From: Oasisia sp. SBJ-2009
Lineage: Eukaryota; Annelida; Polychaeta; Sabellida; Siboglinidae
Length of the DNA stretch: 64,000 bases
Assembly: GCA_964017155.1 (NCBI GenBank)
Contig: OZ024867.1
Coordinates: 13,913,220-13,977,219, forward strand
Direction of reading: 5' to 3'
The notes under the pieces are model-generated. The model was not told the origin of the DNA. It saw nothing but the letters and a program-made list of their open reading frames with translations, and did no database searches. Positions 23,112 through 36,900 of the stretch are shown here, piece by piece. The stretch's first letter is position 1; each line of letters starts with the position of its first letter. Made by a program: the position numbers and the translations under genes.

Positions 23112-24652
23112 GATTGATATAGCTTGTTGATCGACTCTGATGATATTTACGGAAACAATCAACATGGAATCGAGCGTAATCTGATAACAGCAAACGTTGA
23201 AGCGATCAACTCTGATGAACGTTTACCGACGGCTTAAATCTTATCCTGTTGATTATATGAAAGTTTACCGAAAGCATACATCCTGATCCTGTAGATTATA
23301 CTTTGGAATGTCGAAGTTGTTTATTTGTGTCTATAGCTGGTAATGTTAACTATAAACGTAATAACGCTTTTCTACACTACATAGATAATTCTATACGCTT
23401 TTATAAAATTATAGCGGTGGTTCTTTACAATGTGTCACACGCGCGTAGGCCTAGTCTTAATTTATTTAGTAAAGAAATGACAATTTGTGATTTTGTCATT
23501 GTTAGTTTTCATCTTTTTTTAGTTTCTTAGTTAGGCTGGTTAAGTAACATATTAATTACCCTATTAAACAATTTACACTTTTCGTTGCCCAATTTAGTTA
23601 CTAACTAAAAAAGCATACAGTCACTGTCTGTCCTCGTTTTCTCCGGTAACCAATAAACCAACACTCACTGCATGCTGCAACCACTACACGTCATCGCAAG
23701 TAGACTGAACCCTGGACCGTGGCTGCTGAAACACGTACGGGCTATGTTGACGTGGTCCATCTTCGAGCGATGCTTGGTGGCCAATATCCAGTCATCTTTC
23801 GGCCAATGTTGCGCTGAATGTTCCCGGTTTTCACATCACATGATGCCCGTGGTGTTCTTACACACTCACGTTATATTCATAAACGTAACTTTCGTCTGTT
23901 ATGTAGAACTTTTTTACGTAACTTTAGCGTCTAGACACCGCATCGTGACAGGAGGGGGACGACACAGCCAGTCTGGAGTGGTCGTTCTGGAACCCGATAC
24001 GACCGATGACGTGTTGTGCTAGGCAGGCTCATAAGGTCGCTACGAAATTCGACAGTATCTAGGCTGAGTCTATAAATCACGAAACTACAAGCCTACAAGT
24101 GACTGTGACACACAAACGCCCACTGCGTGGAGACCTGGAGGGCTAGGAGCATCAAGTGTCAACACCTCAATATCTAAGATAGGATCACGTGGTCACAACT
24201 TATACTCTTATTGCTTTCGCGGGGGCTGGTGGCAAGATTAGCCCCCGATATATACAAGGATTTGAAGGGATGAGTTTTTGTTTTATACATGTTTGGGGAG
24301 CGTGAAGGTCGGATTTCTGGGGAGTTCCAAGGGGGTGCAAATCGAAATTTACAAAGTGCCTAAAACTCTTTAAAAAGTCACCGTAGCGGAACCGTTATAC
24401 CGTGAGAACAACCCACGTCACAGGCGGAGAAGCTGTATGAATGTTTGCAAGGATTTAACCGAGGTTTAAATTAAATAGGGTCGACATGTGCATCAAGTCA
24501 GCGGAATCATGGTGATACTATAACTAAAACCACTAAATGTAAAATGTATGGATATGATTCGGCCAGTTAAATTTGTAGGCGAGCCTTAGATGGTGGATTT
24601 TTTTTATAGCTTTTTGGGCCTTCTTACCTAGCTCTTGGAATAACATATGATG

Positions 24653-24654
<2 letters not shown>
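23112..24654. other. Non-coding, nothing recognised beyond U2 upstream DNA
   Basis: The first 100 bp or so must hold the U2 promoter. The rest has only short unsupported open frames. Confidence 0.4.

Positions 24655-24736
<82 letters not shown>
24655..24736. repeat. (AT)n microsatellite
   Basis: About 80 bp of alternating AT. Confidence 0.97.
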
Positions 24737-24738
<2 letters not shown>

Positions 24739-25026
24739 CCTGACGTGATTGTGAATAATCCCAGGTTTGGCGCGAAATGCAAAAAATGGCGTACGCGGGT
24801 CGTTCGCGAGCATTTCGGATACTACGTCACTTCACAGTGCGTGACGCGTATCCAAGGCGATATAGTGCCTCTGCGAAAGGTAAGAACAGACACTTCTGTT
24901 TTCCGCACAAAGCATCTTCTTATCTTAGTAAAGGATTAATATATTTCCACTAGAGCCAACACATGAAAAGGAAGACGCAATGTGTGCAGGGTGGTATATT
25001 ATTATCGCTGTCAGTTCTTTGCAATT

Positions 25027-25085
25027 GGTGTGTGTAGACTCCACATAGCCCCTTCTGGGGCTACCATATGAGTTGTGCAGTGCGC
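25027..25085. mobile_element. Fragment of the 17.3-kb MITE family, inverted
   Basis: AGACTCCACATAGCCCCTTC and the following bases match the reverse complement of about 17330-17370, so this is a partial second copy. Confidence 0.55.
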
Positions 25086-25847
25086 ATGAGCCAATGATGT
25101 GAATTTAGAAGTAAACTAAGAAAACCAGGGAAATGCACAAAACTGTCACAAGCAGACTTAGAACTCTATATTGTACTTCCAATGTTTTAACAGTTTGGTT
25201 TACTCTCGTTGTGAGGGAAATGAAAAGAAGTACCATATAGGTCCCTTATACCTTTATCAGAGAAGTAATATATTCCAGTATTTGTCTTGATCATTATTCA
25301 TATATAATTGCGTATGCACTGATGACAAATGAAATTAATTTGTGGGGCTGAGAACCTCCTCTTTTCCCAAGCCTATGCTCAAACCGCCATTGTTCTGAGA
25401 CGCATGGGTGCTGATTACACATTTCTGCAGCCCTCTGGTCATAACTTCTGAGTGTGTGCGTGCGTGCGTGCGTGCGTGCATGTTGTGTGCATGCTGTGTA
25501 CTTGGGTATGTGTATTTGCCTTCTTGTCAGTACTTTCCTTTTAAAGCCTTCTCTACAAACAGGCATCTTAAAAATTAGTCTGCTCAATAGTGGTGCGCAT
25601 AAAGGTATTTCTGTTTGTACTTTGAGTAGGCAGTAGGTGTCAAACATGTTGATGACTGAATTGATTTCTACTCAGATCACACGATACAGTAAACAAAACT
25701 TCGATGAATATCAGTATTGACATTTCGGATTCCGAAAGCAAGACGGTGGTCTCTCGCGATCATAATATTATTATTATTTTCACTGGCCTAACATACGTAG
25801 GCGTTTGTTAACTTGGCGTCCTTCCTGCTTACGACGATTCCACGCGA

Positions 25848-26082
25848 TGGCTATTTGCTAGTGTCTACCCCTCCACGTCCAAATGCCCTTTTATGGCTGT
25901 TCCGATGTACAAACATATTTAAGTTTAGGGTTAGTTTTAGGGTTAATATTAGGTTTACGCTTTAGTTAGATTGTATTCGATTAAATTCAGTTGGATTGAA
26001 GGTACTTTTGACAAGATTGACATCAGACGTTTACGTGGATTTGTACGTGGATTTGTACGTAGAGGGGTAGCAAATAGCCACT
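25848..26082. mobile_element. Inverted-repeat element, probable MITE
   Basis: GGCTATTTGCTAGTGTCTAC plus CCCTCCACGTCCAAAT (from 25849) is complementary in outline to GGATTTGTACGTAGAGGGGT plus AGCAAATAGCC (ending 26080). The interior contains two TTTAGGGTTAG-like motifs. Confidence 0.5.
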
Positions 26083-26412
26083 TCCACGACCACAGGTGGG
26101 CCAGTTGTTCTTGTAAGAACTATAACATTCCGACTGACCACAGATCTGTGTAAGCCTGGATCGTGCCCAGTTTGTAATTGCACGTATAATATTATTGTAG
26201 AAATAGCTGAACATATATAAGGTTTAATAATTGTAATGCAGTATCCCATTTTAACGGTTTCTCAAAACGCATTACGCTTTACTCCCTCCCTGGTAGACCT
26301 GTTCAATCGAACACCAGGTCGACTTCCCCAGGAAGCATCCAGCCACGTTCCAATTAATGCGCGAATATCACTATATCCAGGTACTAAGCGAACTGGAACA
26401 ATTAACGCAGAG

Positions 26413-26770
26413 AGAGAGAGAGAGAGAGACGGACGGACGGACGGACGGACGGACGGACGGACGGACGGACGGACGGACGGACGGACGGACGGACGGACGG
26501 ACGGACGGACGGACGGACGGACGGACGGACGGACGGACGGACGGACGGACGGACGGACGGACGGACGGACGGACGGACGGACGGACGGACGGACGGACGG
26601 ACGGACGGACGGACGGACGGACGGACGGACGGACGGACGGACGGACGGACGGACGGACGGACGGACGGACGGACGGACGGACGGACGGACGGACGGACGG
26701 ACGGACGGACGGACGGACGGACGGACGGACGGACGGACGGACAGACGGACACGGACAGACAGACAGAGAC
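26413..26770. repeat. (CGGA)n tetranucleotide array with AG-rich edges
   Basis: About 78 nearly perfect units from 26429 to 26742, flanked by an (AG)n run before it and degenerate ACAG-rich sequence after it. It is open in all frames (DGRT / RPSV), which explains the long open frames here. Confidence 0.97.
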
Positions 26771-27168
26771 AGAGCGAGAGGGTGGAGAGAGGAGAGGAAT
26801 TTAATATAAATACCCATTCATGTGCTTCCATTTGTCTAATTATCATAGACATCACAACAACTTCGTCAACTTTTACGTTTTTGATGTGAACAGTTACGAA
26901 TAATATGTTGAACTTACGCTGTGTATTCCGAATATCTATCTATATGGCGTGTTCAGACGGTGTGCAGGCGGTAGTTTGTCTTTTATGCACCACGTGGCGC
27001 CTCTGATATCTACGTAGTTTGAACGTGAGGAGATGGCCTTTCGCCCCCAAGCCTATGCACTACTGCAAGCTACTTTACATGTAGTTATGTATAATTATAT
27101 TTATATATGTAACATAGTTCGCCACCGAGCCATCTCTCCGACCTTAATTACTCTAGAGTCTAGATTGT

Positions 27169-27196
27169 TTGATAATAATAATAATAATAATAATAA
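27169..27196. repeat. (ATA)n microsatellite
   Basis: Nine ATA units. Confidence 0.95.
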
Positions 27197-27599
27197 CCTG
27201 ATAATATTTGTCTCCGCCACACATTATTCAATATAAATCAATAATATCGTGACAACAGTACTGAAATTGTGCCCAAAAAAATTGAATAAATGTAAATGTT
27301 TATTGATTTATATACCATGATATTTATACAATAACATTCTATATGGTGCTGTACCATACACGAACATGCACAATAGAAGTTTTTTTTTATATAATAATAA
27401 ACATTCAACATAATACTTATATATTGATACAATGTAAAAGGGTAAAATAAATTAGATAATTATAAACTAGTTTAAAATACGCATAAAGTACGTGATATGC
27501 GATGATTCCAAAATTACAAGAATTATTACCGAAACATCCTATATCTGTACATTATGTACTGAAATATTAAATAAATAAACACATTGCAACAAGAATTTT

Positions 27600-27822
27600 A
27601 CATACAAACATATATAACCTGTATACTAGTCTACTGTGTGCCTTACTTCCCCGCCAGATGAGCTGCTGACTCAAGCGGAACGACCCCGGGTCACGAGCGA
27701 CTCTGTTTACAGAGGCATCTGGTGCGTAGGCGCTGCGAAGGCGGTGGACTCGACAACAACGGTAAACGGCAGACGACACCTGTTTTATTCCCGCTCTGGT
27801 TAACTAAGTCACCGACACGGTA
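27600..27822 (+). promoter_or_regulatory. Likely promoter and 5' leader of BOK
   Basis: This 200-bp stretch is richer in GC and CpG than the AT-rich sequence before it and ends at the chosen BOK start codon. No TATA box is evident. The transcription start is not determined. Confidence 0.4.
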
Positions 27823-27913
27823 ATGGGAAAGAAGAGTTTGCGGAGAGATGCGTTAGGCGGAGAGCCTCATCTACTGAATTTGACGCTGATGATTTTAAAA
27901 AGGATCACACAGG
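27823..27913 (+). CDS. BOK: BOK exon 1 (coding part)
   Basis: Starts at ATG 27823 (MGKKSLRRDALGG) and ends ACACAGG|GTGAGT, a strong donor, in phase 1. It joins in frame to exon 2. N-termini of this family are poorly conserved, so homology does not prove this exon. The frame, donor and GC-rich context support it. Confidence 0.65.
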
Positions 27914-30900
27914 GTGAGTTATGCGTTAGCTGCGTTGTTGGTGTCCTCGCTGTCAACTTTCAAGGCTCAAGCGAGGCGAGGCCGAGACACCGAGCTGTCA
28001 AACTTCCAAGTGGTAAACTTGGCCGTGTTCAGGGAGTCACTCAAAAGCATCGACAGTGACATTTTATGGTCGTTATTTTATTGAATTTGGTTGATGATCG
28101 TAACTATAGTATAGCCTAGGTGTGTTGTAGCAGTATTTTGTGAAACCCAAAATTTAAGTAAAACTAAAACCCTATAATTTTGTTTGGTACAATTTTTTAT
28201 TTTGAAGTGGACTTGTTGAAATTAGTGGTAATAGTAATACATTTTGGTAGGGTGTTTCATGAAATATTAAGCAAACTACAGATGTGTAAAGTTATAAATT
28301 TCATGACGTTTTCTGACGGTTTGCTAATAATATGTAATTTTGCATATCAGCCCTTAACATTTTTCTTCTTCTGGTCATATAATAACTAATTGAAATGCAG
28401 TGATGCATGTTTCATGTACGTAGTCGAAATATTGAAATATTAAGGTAACTGCAATTTTATGAAATTTCAAATAAAAAAAATTTTGAAACAAATTTCTGAC
28501 AGCTTTGATCTTGCCAATAAATCTTTAGAATTGCTTTTATTTTCCCCCTGATAATAGTAATTAGTCTGTTAACATGTCAATGGTCACATTGGGGTGCTTC
28601 CTTCAAGTACATAGATGAAAAGTTAATGAATCAGAATTGTTTTACGTTTTATGTGCAGTGATAAGTACTTGCTAACTATTAATAATACTATTAATCAGAG
28701 ACACCGGCTGTCGATCACATCGGTATCCAAGTGCTTTGTATCCCAGCAAACAAATCATGGGTCCTTGTTTGTTGGGATACCACAATGCATTGCGCACATG
28801 GGGAACAAGGCAAAACGGTGAAGTCTTTTGAGACAGGGGCTCCACAAACAGACCTTGTGCACATTTAATTGTGCTGTCAGTTGGTGAGATATCACTATAA
28901 TCATATTTTCGTTCACACAATTCTTTACATTTCTGCATATAAATCCCGCTGAATCCAATTAAATAAATAGTCACAAAACATTGTCAAACATAGGCCTTTT
29001 TTAACTGCCTATAATTACTATACAACTTTTTATCAATGGATTATCATGATATTTGTAGGATCACATTAATTTATCTTTCTTCTTTGTTTGCAACTTTTCA
29101 AAGTGGTCGTACTCATTAACATAATCTCACAAATAATTTTGAAAGATGGGGCCTGTCAACATGATCCAATATGGCATAAATAATGAAAACCAAAATATGG
29201 CACAGAGAGAAAAAAATCATTAACCACTCTTAAACACCACCAAAAAATTAGTTATCAGTGTAGAATCATGGACTAACATTTTAATAACATCAGAACATTT
29301 ATAAACGAACAGGTATATTGCATGCTAATAAACTACGGCCACTAAACCCAGACCCCTGTCTCTCCATGTTGTCATAAGGGTCAGCAAATTCGTCTGACCT
29401 CCCTAATTTTGGGCTGATAGATATTGGTCTGAATTGGAAATGTAATTACTTTAAGTGGGCTAACAATTCATGTAGCATTACTAGCATATCAGTTCATGTA
29501 TCATAATTTTGTGTATTTTTGGACAAGTAGGGTGAATAAAAATATGACGTAACTATGTCTATGACAAATCCATAATAGTTTATCTATGAGGAAGTATGCA
29601 TAAGTGGTTTTCCCCAGACATTATGTTTCAAGTATATTTAACTTCCTGAATTTCAAGTGCCTTTCATAAAATTGACAACGGGCCTGTCTAACAGGAAGTA
29701 TTCTCACCACAATGTTTAATGGACATGACAGTATGTGTCACTCCCAGTATAATTATAGATGCAACCAGTACTTAGGTGATTGTTTATGATATGAAACATC
29801 CTCTACTATTTGTAGCTCTACATGGTGTGTTGAACTGTGTTTTGTTCTCCAGCTGGCATTTTCATGTCACACGAGCCATGAACAATTTACATGTACAATT
29901 TGCGTTGTATTGGTACAGCTATCTTGATCAGCTAGCACCATAGCTGTATTCAGAGACCTGTCACTTGGACTGGTAATCAGTGTTTCCATAGCTTTATGCA
30001 GAGAGACCCATGCACCTGTCATTTGGATGGGTAAACAGGTAGAAATATGGGTGGACGGGTAAAAAAATGAAGGAGCAAAAGCATAGATATTGTCAGTTAT
30101 GCCTTAGAAGTTAGAAGTAAGTGGTGTCACACAATAAGGCTTTATGCAGGATAAAATTATTGCCAGTCACACATGTTTTGGTGGACACATGGATGTTAAC
30201 TGTGTAAGTTAGTTTACAAACTTTCAAATGTGCCTGATGACCTTAAATTGGCTACAAACACACATGGCACAATTTACACTCGCTTTCAAGGCATAACTAA
30301 CAATATCTATGGTTTTGGAAGCCCTTTTTTTGCTCCTTCATTTTGTTACCCGTCCACCACCCATCCACCCATATTTCTGCCCGTCCATATTCGTTTTTAC
30401 CCGTCCTAATGACGGGTCGACAGGTCTCTACATAAAGCTATGGTGTCACATGTATTTGTACATATATACATGTGTTTGTAGTTCATTTCAGGTCATATCA
30501 GACACATTTTAAAGTTTGTAAACTGGCTTAACAGTTAACAACCATATGTCCACCAAAACATGTGTGACTCACTGGCAATAATTTGGTCATTCATAAAGCC
30601 CTGAGTGTTTCCCGTAAAAAAAGGCAGTTCTTATATAGCGCAATATCCAATCCTCAGGACCGTTCAAAGCGCTTTGCGTGGTAAGGTGAAGTGGTCAAGC
30701 TACGAAGGCGCAATGTAATGCTAAGGCCACTTGGAGACATACGTATGCCCCTAGAACTATTTTTAAATTATGCAGTATGAATTGTTTTACCTATTCCCTA
30801 CCATCTATATAGTGGGGAAAGAAATTAGTTTGTTTGTAGCATTACTTGTAAATAATCACCATGGACACAGGAAATGGCTTAGAGGTGGTAATTTGGGTAT

Positions 30901-33900
30901 ATTTAGGGTGAGGTGACGTAGAAAAACAGTGAAGTGGTCCACCTCGCTCATCGTAAAGCACTAATAGCAGGGGAAACATTGGTACTGAACTTATGTAGGT
31001 TCGCAGACATAGTGTATAGCCAAGTAATAAAAGCAGCCAATCACATACTGATACAAGGTGTAAGGCATGAAAGAAATATGCTGTTGCCTACATGAAAGTG
31101 CTTGTGTGACAATGTTCACTTCTCGCACATAGTTGACCTACATCCGTGTTTACATTTTCACTGCTACACGCATTGTACGTGATTGTCCAGTGACTACTAG
31201 ATTGTAAACTAACTTCCCAGGTTTAATATCACCCTGCTAATGAATTGTGCCAACTAGATCTCCCCTGTAAAGTGAATGTGCTGCACATAGTGCAGTACAC
31301 TGTGCTGTTGACACATTGGTGGCTTTTGATTAATTACTCAGCACAATTGGGGCACCACATTGGTCCTGGTTTTGTGTCATTTTGTTGTTGTCATTTATCA
31401 GACGTGTCACACACATGTGTGACGTGCTGTGGCAGTGTGGACTGTATGGAGTTACTTAAAGGGATTATTTATAAGTTTATATACATTCAAGGTTTACTGT
31501 ATCAAAACATAATTCCCATAAGTGCTTACTCAGCTACTTAAATTAGGTCTTTCAAATGTTGTTTGTTTAATACAAAAATCAAAACTAGATTTGCCATTTT
31601 GTTTCTAGGCAAGTGAGTCTTCTGTGACTTTCACACTGGCAACTAAAAGACCTTTGGGCAAAATACTTCACCCTATACAGGGCTTTATGGGGGACATGTG
31701 TTTGTTAACTACATACAAGCCAGGTTAGATGTGTTTTACAACCTGAAGTAAACTATAAACATGCGTGTGAGATCCATTTTCAAGGCATAACTGACAATAT
31801 CTAATGATTATTTTTATTAAAGACTACTTTGCTAGTTTTTTTGGTACCTGTTCAGTGATATTTCTACCCATCTACAACAGGTTTACCCGTCCAAATGATG
31901 GGTAGACGGGTCTGTGCATAAAACTGCACTGAACTTGATTTCTTAGGATTTAGGCACAGTAGAAGATATCTAATTATTATTGCACTGATCATGTGACTGG
32001 ATGTTATCAGGACTATTTTAGGAATCTGTACAAGGAAGAACAAATGGTTATTGCCTAGAGACATTGATGACAACATGTTCGTCGATGTCAAAATGATGAC
32101 CTTGACACACTTCCTCGTGTATCAACATTAAATATGACGTGAGTCTGCCTGAGTAAATATAGACTAAATAATAACAATGATTCTGTGCTGCTGTTTATCA
32201 AGTCATCATGTAGTGACTGTCGTCTTCCTCCCAGGCACTGCCCACGGCCGACAGCAGAAGAAAGAGTTTGAACAGAAGGAGGTGGACCAACTGGCAGCTC
32301 AAACCAAGGTTTGTCAATCAACTGTCCAAGTTTTATTCCTCTGTAAATGTTTATTGATTTCTGTAGACCACTCTAATAGTATGTGGTGCTGTACAGTACA
32401 TGAAAAGGCACACTGAAAGTTTGTATAGATATTCAACATAATACACAATTACACATATTATATTGATATAATATAAAAGTGATTACAATAAATATACAGA
32501 TAAATATATTATTTAAAAAAATAATAGTAATTTTGTTTAATAAAATAAAAATAAATAATAAAAATTGAGACTTCTAATCATTCAAGTACAAACATCTAAC
32601 ATAGTCTATATAATCAGTCTCCTGAAGTTTTAGTCTTCCAATTGGTACATCTACCATTTGGTCCATGTACAAGTTGGTCCATGTACCAGTTGGCTCATGT
32701 ACCAGTTGGCTCATGTACCAGTTGGCTCAAGTACCAGTTGGCTCAAGTACCAGTTGGCTCATGTACCAGTTGGCTCATGTACCAGTTGGCTCATGTACCA
32801 GTTGGCTCATGTACCAGTTGGCTCATGTACCAGTTGGCTCAAGTACCAGTTGGCTCAAGTACCAGTTGGCTCATGTACCAGTTGGCTCATGTACCAGTTG
32901 GCTCATGTACCAGTTGGCTCGTGTACCAGTTGCCAGTTGGTCCATGTACCAGTTGGTCCATGTACCCATTGGTCCATATACCAGTTGGTCCATAGGAAAT
33001 ATAGAGGAAACAAATGCATAACTACAATGTAGCAGCATGTAAACATGTTTATAGTAATAAATAGTTATGAGGTTGCAATTTTGACATATTTTGAGAGAGG
33101 TCGCTTAGAAAAACAGCGAGCTGGTCCACCTTGCTCATCACATAGCAGAGGAAACACTGTCATCACCACCACAACGTCACATTGTGCCTTCAACATTTAC
33201 TGAAGTGAGGCACTGGCTCACCCTACCACCTCACCAATCATTTACCCAGGAGAAACAGCAGCATCTGGTAAAGCTGTTGTTGTAACACAGCCGAGGCTCT
33301 TCATCGTGATTTATACCACATTGTCAGCGCAGGTGTTTGGCCATGTTTGTGTAAATGTATCACTTGTAGGTGGTTCCTAATTCACTGTTAGTCTGTTGCA
33401 TGGTAAAATAAATGATAAAACAGTCATGCCAGGAGGTAGTCTCACTTAACTGACTCTCACTCAGGTGCGTAACTTCGCCAAGAAGATATACTGGTGATTT
33501 AGCCAGCTTTTGAATGTTATCCGTGTGTAATATGTAGGGCTAAAAAGTGCTGCCACCCCATGGAGACTGGGTAATCAAGACAAATCCTGCCATAAGCCCT
33601 GGTTCATAAACAACTGCATTTTGTATTTCAGTTTATTTTCGTGTCAATATTCTTTAAGTTTAATGTTGAATACTTTTAATAATATAGTGTTGTCTTGTAA
33701 TTGTTTTAATGTATGATGTAGTTGGTCTGAGAGGCAATCAGCATCTTTGCCCTATCCTGGGGTAAGGGTGCCCTGGTGGCAACATTGGTAGAGCATTAAT
33801 CTACCAGACGATGAGGGGCTAGAAAGTGCTGCCACCTGGGTAATTGAGGCAGAGTCACCCAGGAGTATGCCATATTAAAATAGGACAGGTAGAGCCATCT

Positions 33901-36900
33901 GTGGGTAAGGACTGGCGAAGTTATGCTATGGTTTGGGCTAGAGTTGGCACTTAGAGGCAACAATCACTGTACAGTAAACAGCAAGTAGCAGGCTTAACTA
34001 TTACAAGGACGCAGTGAGTTGAGGAGTGAGAATACACTGCATGTGAATAGGAATGTTGCTCAGAATTGAACACGATATACAGTGTAACACTATTTCAGGG
34101 CAACAGACGGTGCTAACCATAGCCATGTGATTGATGGTGTAGTTTAATCTCGTTTAATCAGTCGTGGAATTCAAGCGAGGCTGCCAGTTCACAGTTTTAT
34201 TTTGTTTTCATTTAGTATTATGTTATTATGACTACAGCATGCATGCTGAAGGTATACCGCTTGCCAATTTGTGTTTAGTTACTTTACTAACTTGGAATAA
34301 TGATCGCAATTTGAAAGATTCCGCCTGTAACATGTTCAAAAATGCCCAGTTTCAAAAAGAAATTGATTGGCAATGAAGCCGAGGTGAACATAAGTAACCG
34401 CAATAACCTTTGATGTTTAACTGGTCTAGTGTTTTCACTCTACATTGCTCCAATTAACTCAGCTGTATAAATGAGCCTGGCTTTAGACAGTGGTGCATAT
34501 GTGTATTAGCAGCCTTCGTGCATTAATTGTAGCATATCGCTGGATGCTTCCCAGAGAAGTCGAGATGGTGTCTGAGTGAACAGGTCTGTCAGGGAAGTGA
34601 AGTGTACAGTGCTTTGAACGGTCCTGAGGACTGGATACTGCGCTATATAAGAACTTGCTGATTTGCCTTTTAGACAGCAGACTTCCCATTACAAATGACT
34701 GCCTTGCCAAATGTGCCTGTATTCTGCTGTAGGTTCTGTGCCAGGAATACATTCACAGTCGACTGAAGGCTGCATCCATCTGGCCACAACAACTGGAGGT
34801 CTGGACATGTTCTTTTGTAACGTGTATAGTAATCACTCCTTTCATCGGACCCTCTATACATGCATGCATAATAATAGTAATAACTTTTATTATATAGAGC
34901 ACCATATATACAGATTATACTTCTGCTCAGAGATGCATAAATTCCAACATTGATAAAATATAAATATATAAATAATATGTAATAAATTAAGCACACACTT
35001 TAAAAACAAAATGTTAAATGATTATAGTAAATAAATAGATAAATAAAGCTTCTAAAAGTCCTAATGTATAACCTAGGTTTGTGAGCAATAAATTAATAGG
35101 TAAAATAAAATAATAAATGAATAATAAAAATATATGACTAAGTTAATAATAAAGTAAGATAATATAATTTTAGAAACTATAATTAAGGTTAAAATTAATT
35201 CATTATGTTATAAACTGCAAGTAGTCCACAAATGCAGACTTAAAAATATGTTTTTAAATTATACATAAAAGGTTCAAGTGAGTTTATCAGGTGCAGATAG
35301 TTCAACAGGTGTGGTGCCATACATGCTTCTTAAAGCTTCTTTCTTAGCTGGTTGTTACCCATAACTGTTCTTTAATATCCAAATAAATTGTGTGTGTATA
35401 CTTCATTATCTGTCCTATCTGATGCTGGTTTAATATATTTACACGGAAATGGTCCTTACATCGGGCAGTTTGTAATAATAAATTAAATGTGATGAATTAT
35501 AACATAAATTAAACGTGAAATGTAATCAAATTATGACATATACTGTAATAACATAATATTAAATAAATTATTATTAAAATCATATAGTAATATAATACTA
35601 AACACCCAAATAACAAGATATTAAAAGCAAATTTGATACAGTGAATTTTAGAGCATGATTTAAATGTGTTCAAGCATGCCGTCAAACTTTGGTATTCATA
35701 AACCTTTCCAGTAACCTACTGAATTTATTGGTAACATTGTTTATGAGTATTATTTAAGAATTTAAAATGTAAAACTATGAAAATCGCCCAAACAGTTATG
35801 CAAATAATAAATATTTGGTATTTCCACAGGGCTGTGCTCGCAACGTCCAGCCGTCAGATGTGTCTGTCAGACTACAGCACATCGGAGGCATCCTAGAAAC
35901 AACTTACCCTGACCTCTACAGGAATGTGGCGAAACACACGGGTGTTTGTCTTCGGACCACGCAGTGTATACACGACGTCTTGACCACAGCTGCTGAAGTA
36001 CGTCATATACACTACATATAAACTGTTCATTTGACCTGTCACATATAAACTAGTTGTAAGTAAAGTTGAGGATACCTCTCTGGATCCGGTGGGTTCTCCT
36101 GTCTCCCAAGGAGCTTCCGGTGTCGTCTCGAACCTTTCGTCAGCGTTGGTCTGATGGCTATTCGGTTATCGTGTGACCCTGTTGTTGGTTGTCATGTGAG
36201 AGCAATTCCATGAAGATCGCAGGAAGGTTGTACCCGGAATCTTGTTTGATCGCTGGGTGCCTTCTGATTACCCTCGCCCTCCCAGGGAGCATGTCTGTGA
36301 GAACCCAGGAGACCAGTTACATCAGTCCAGGGCTTTATGCAGGATAAAATGATTGCCAGTCACACACGTTTTGGTGGACACATGGATGTTAACTGTTAAG
36401 CTAGTTTACAAACTTTCAGATGTGCCTGATCACCTGAAATGGACTACAAACACACATATGACACCATTTACACCCACTTTCAAGGCATAACTAACAATAT
36501 CTATGGTTTTGGAAGACCCTTTTTTGCTCCTTCATTTCATTACCCGTCCACCACCCATCCACCCATATTTCTGCCCATCCTTATTCGTTTTTACCCGTCC
36601 TAATGATGGGTGGACGGGTCTCGACATAAAGCTATGCATCAGTCAGAGAACACAGTGAACATAGACCACAGCATCACGGCCAGAGAAGCAACAGTGTGTG
36701 CCAGAGAGAACCACTTCTGGTGAAGAAATAATGGGCGAGGCAATCAAAGTTCTGGTTACAACCTTCCCATGGATTTGCTGTCATGTGGCGACCAAAAACA
36801 GAGTCACATGATGACTGAGTAATCAGCACTCAATGCTGATGAAGTTTTTGAGGAGATATAGAAAACTCCTTAGGAGAACCTTGGATTTTGGAAACTTACC

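Noticed and set aside
25926..25960. Interstitial telomere sequence (TTTAGGGTTAG motifs)
   Set aside because: Only two degenerate, non-contiguous motifs inside an inverted-repeat element.
26236..26889. Frames encoding DGRT or RPSV repeats
   Set aside because: Simple translation of (CGGA)n in every frame.
28672..28974. Minus-strand open frame of 100 codons in BOK intron 1
   Set aside because: Protein-like in places (LFVEPLSQKTSPFCLVP), but no recognised domain, no splice context and a hairpin inside it. Left as unsupported.
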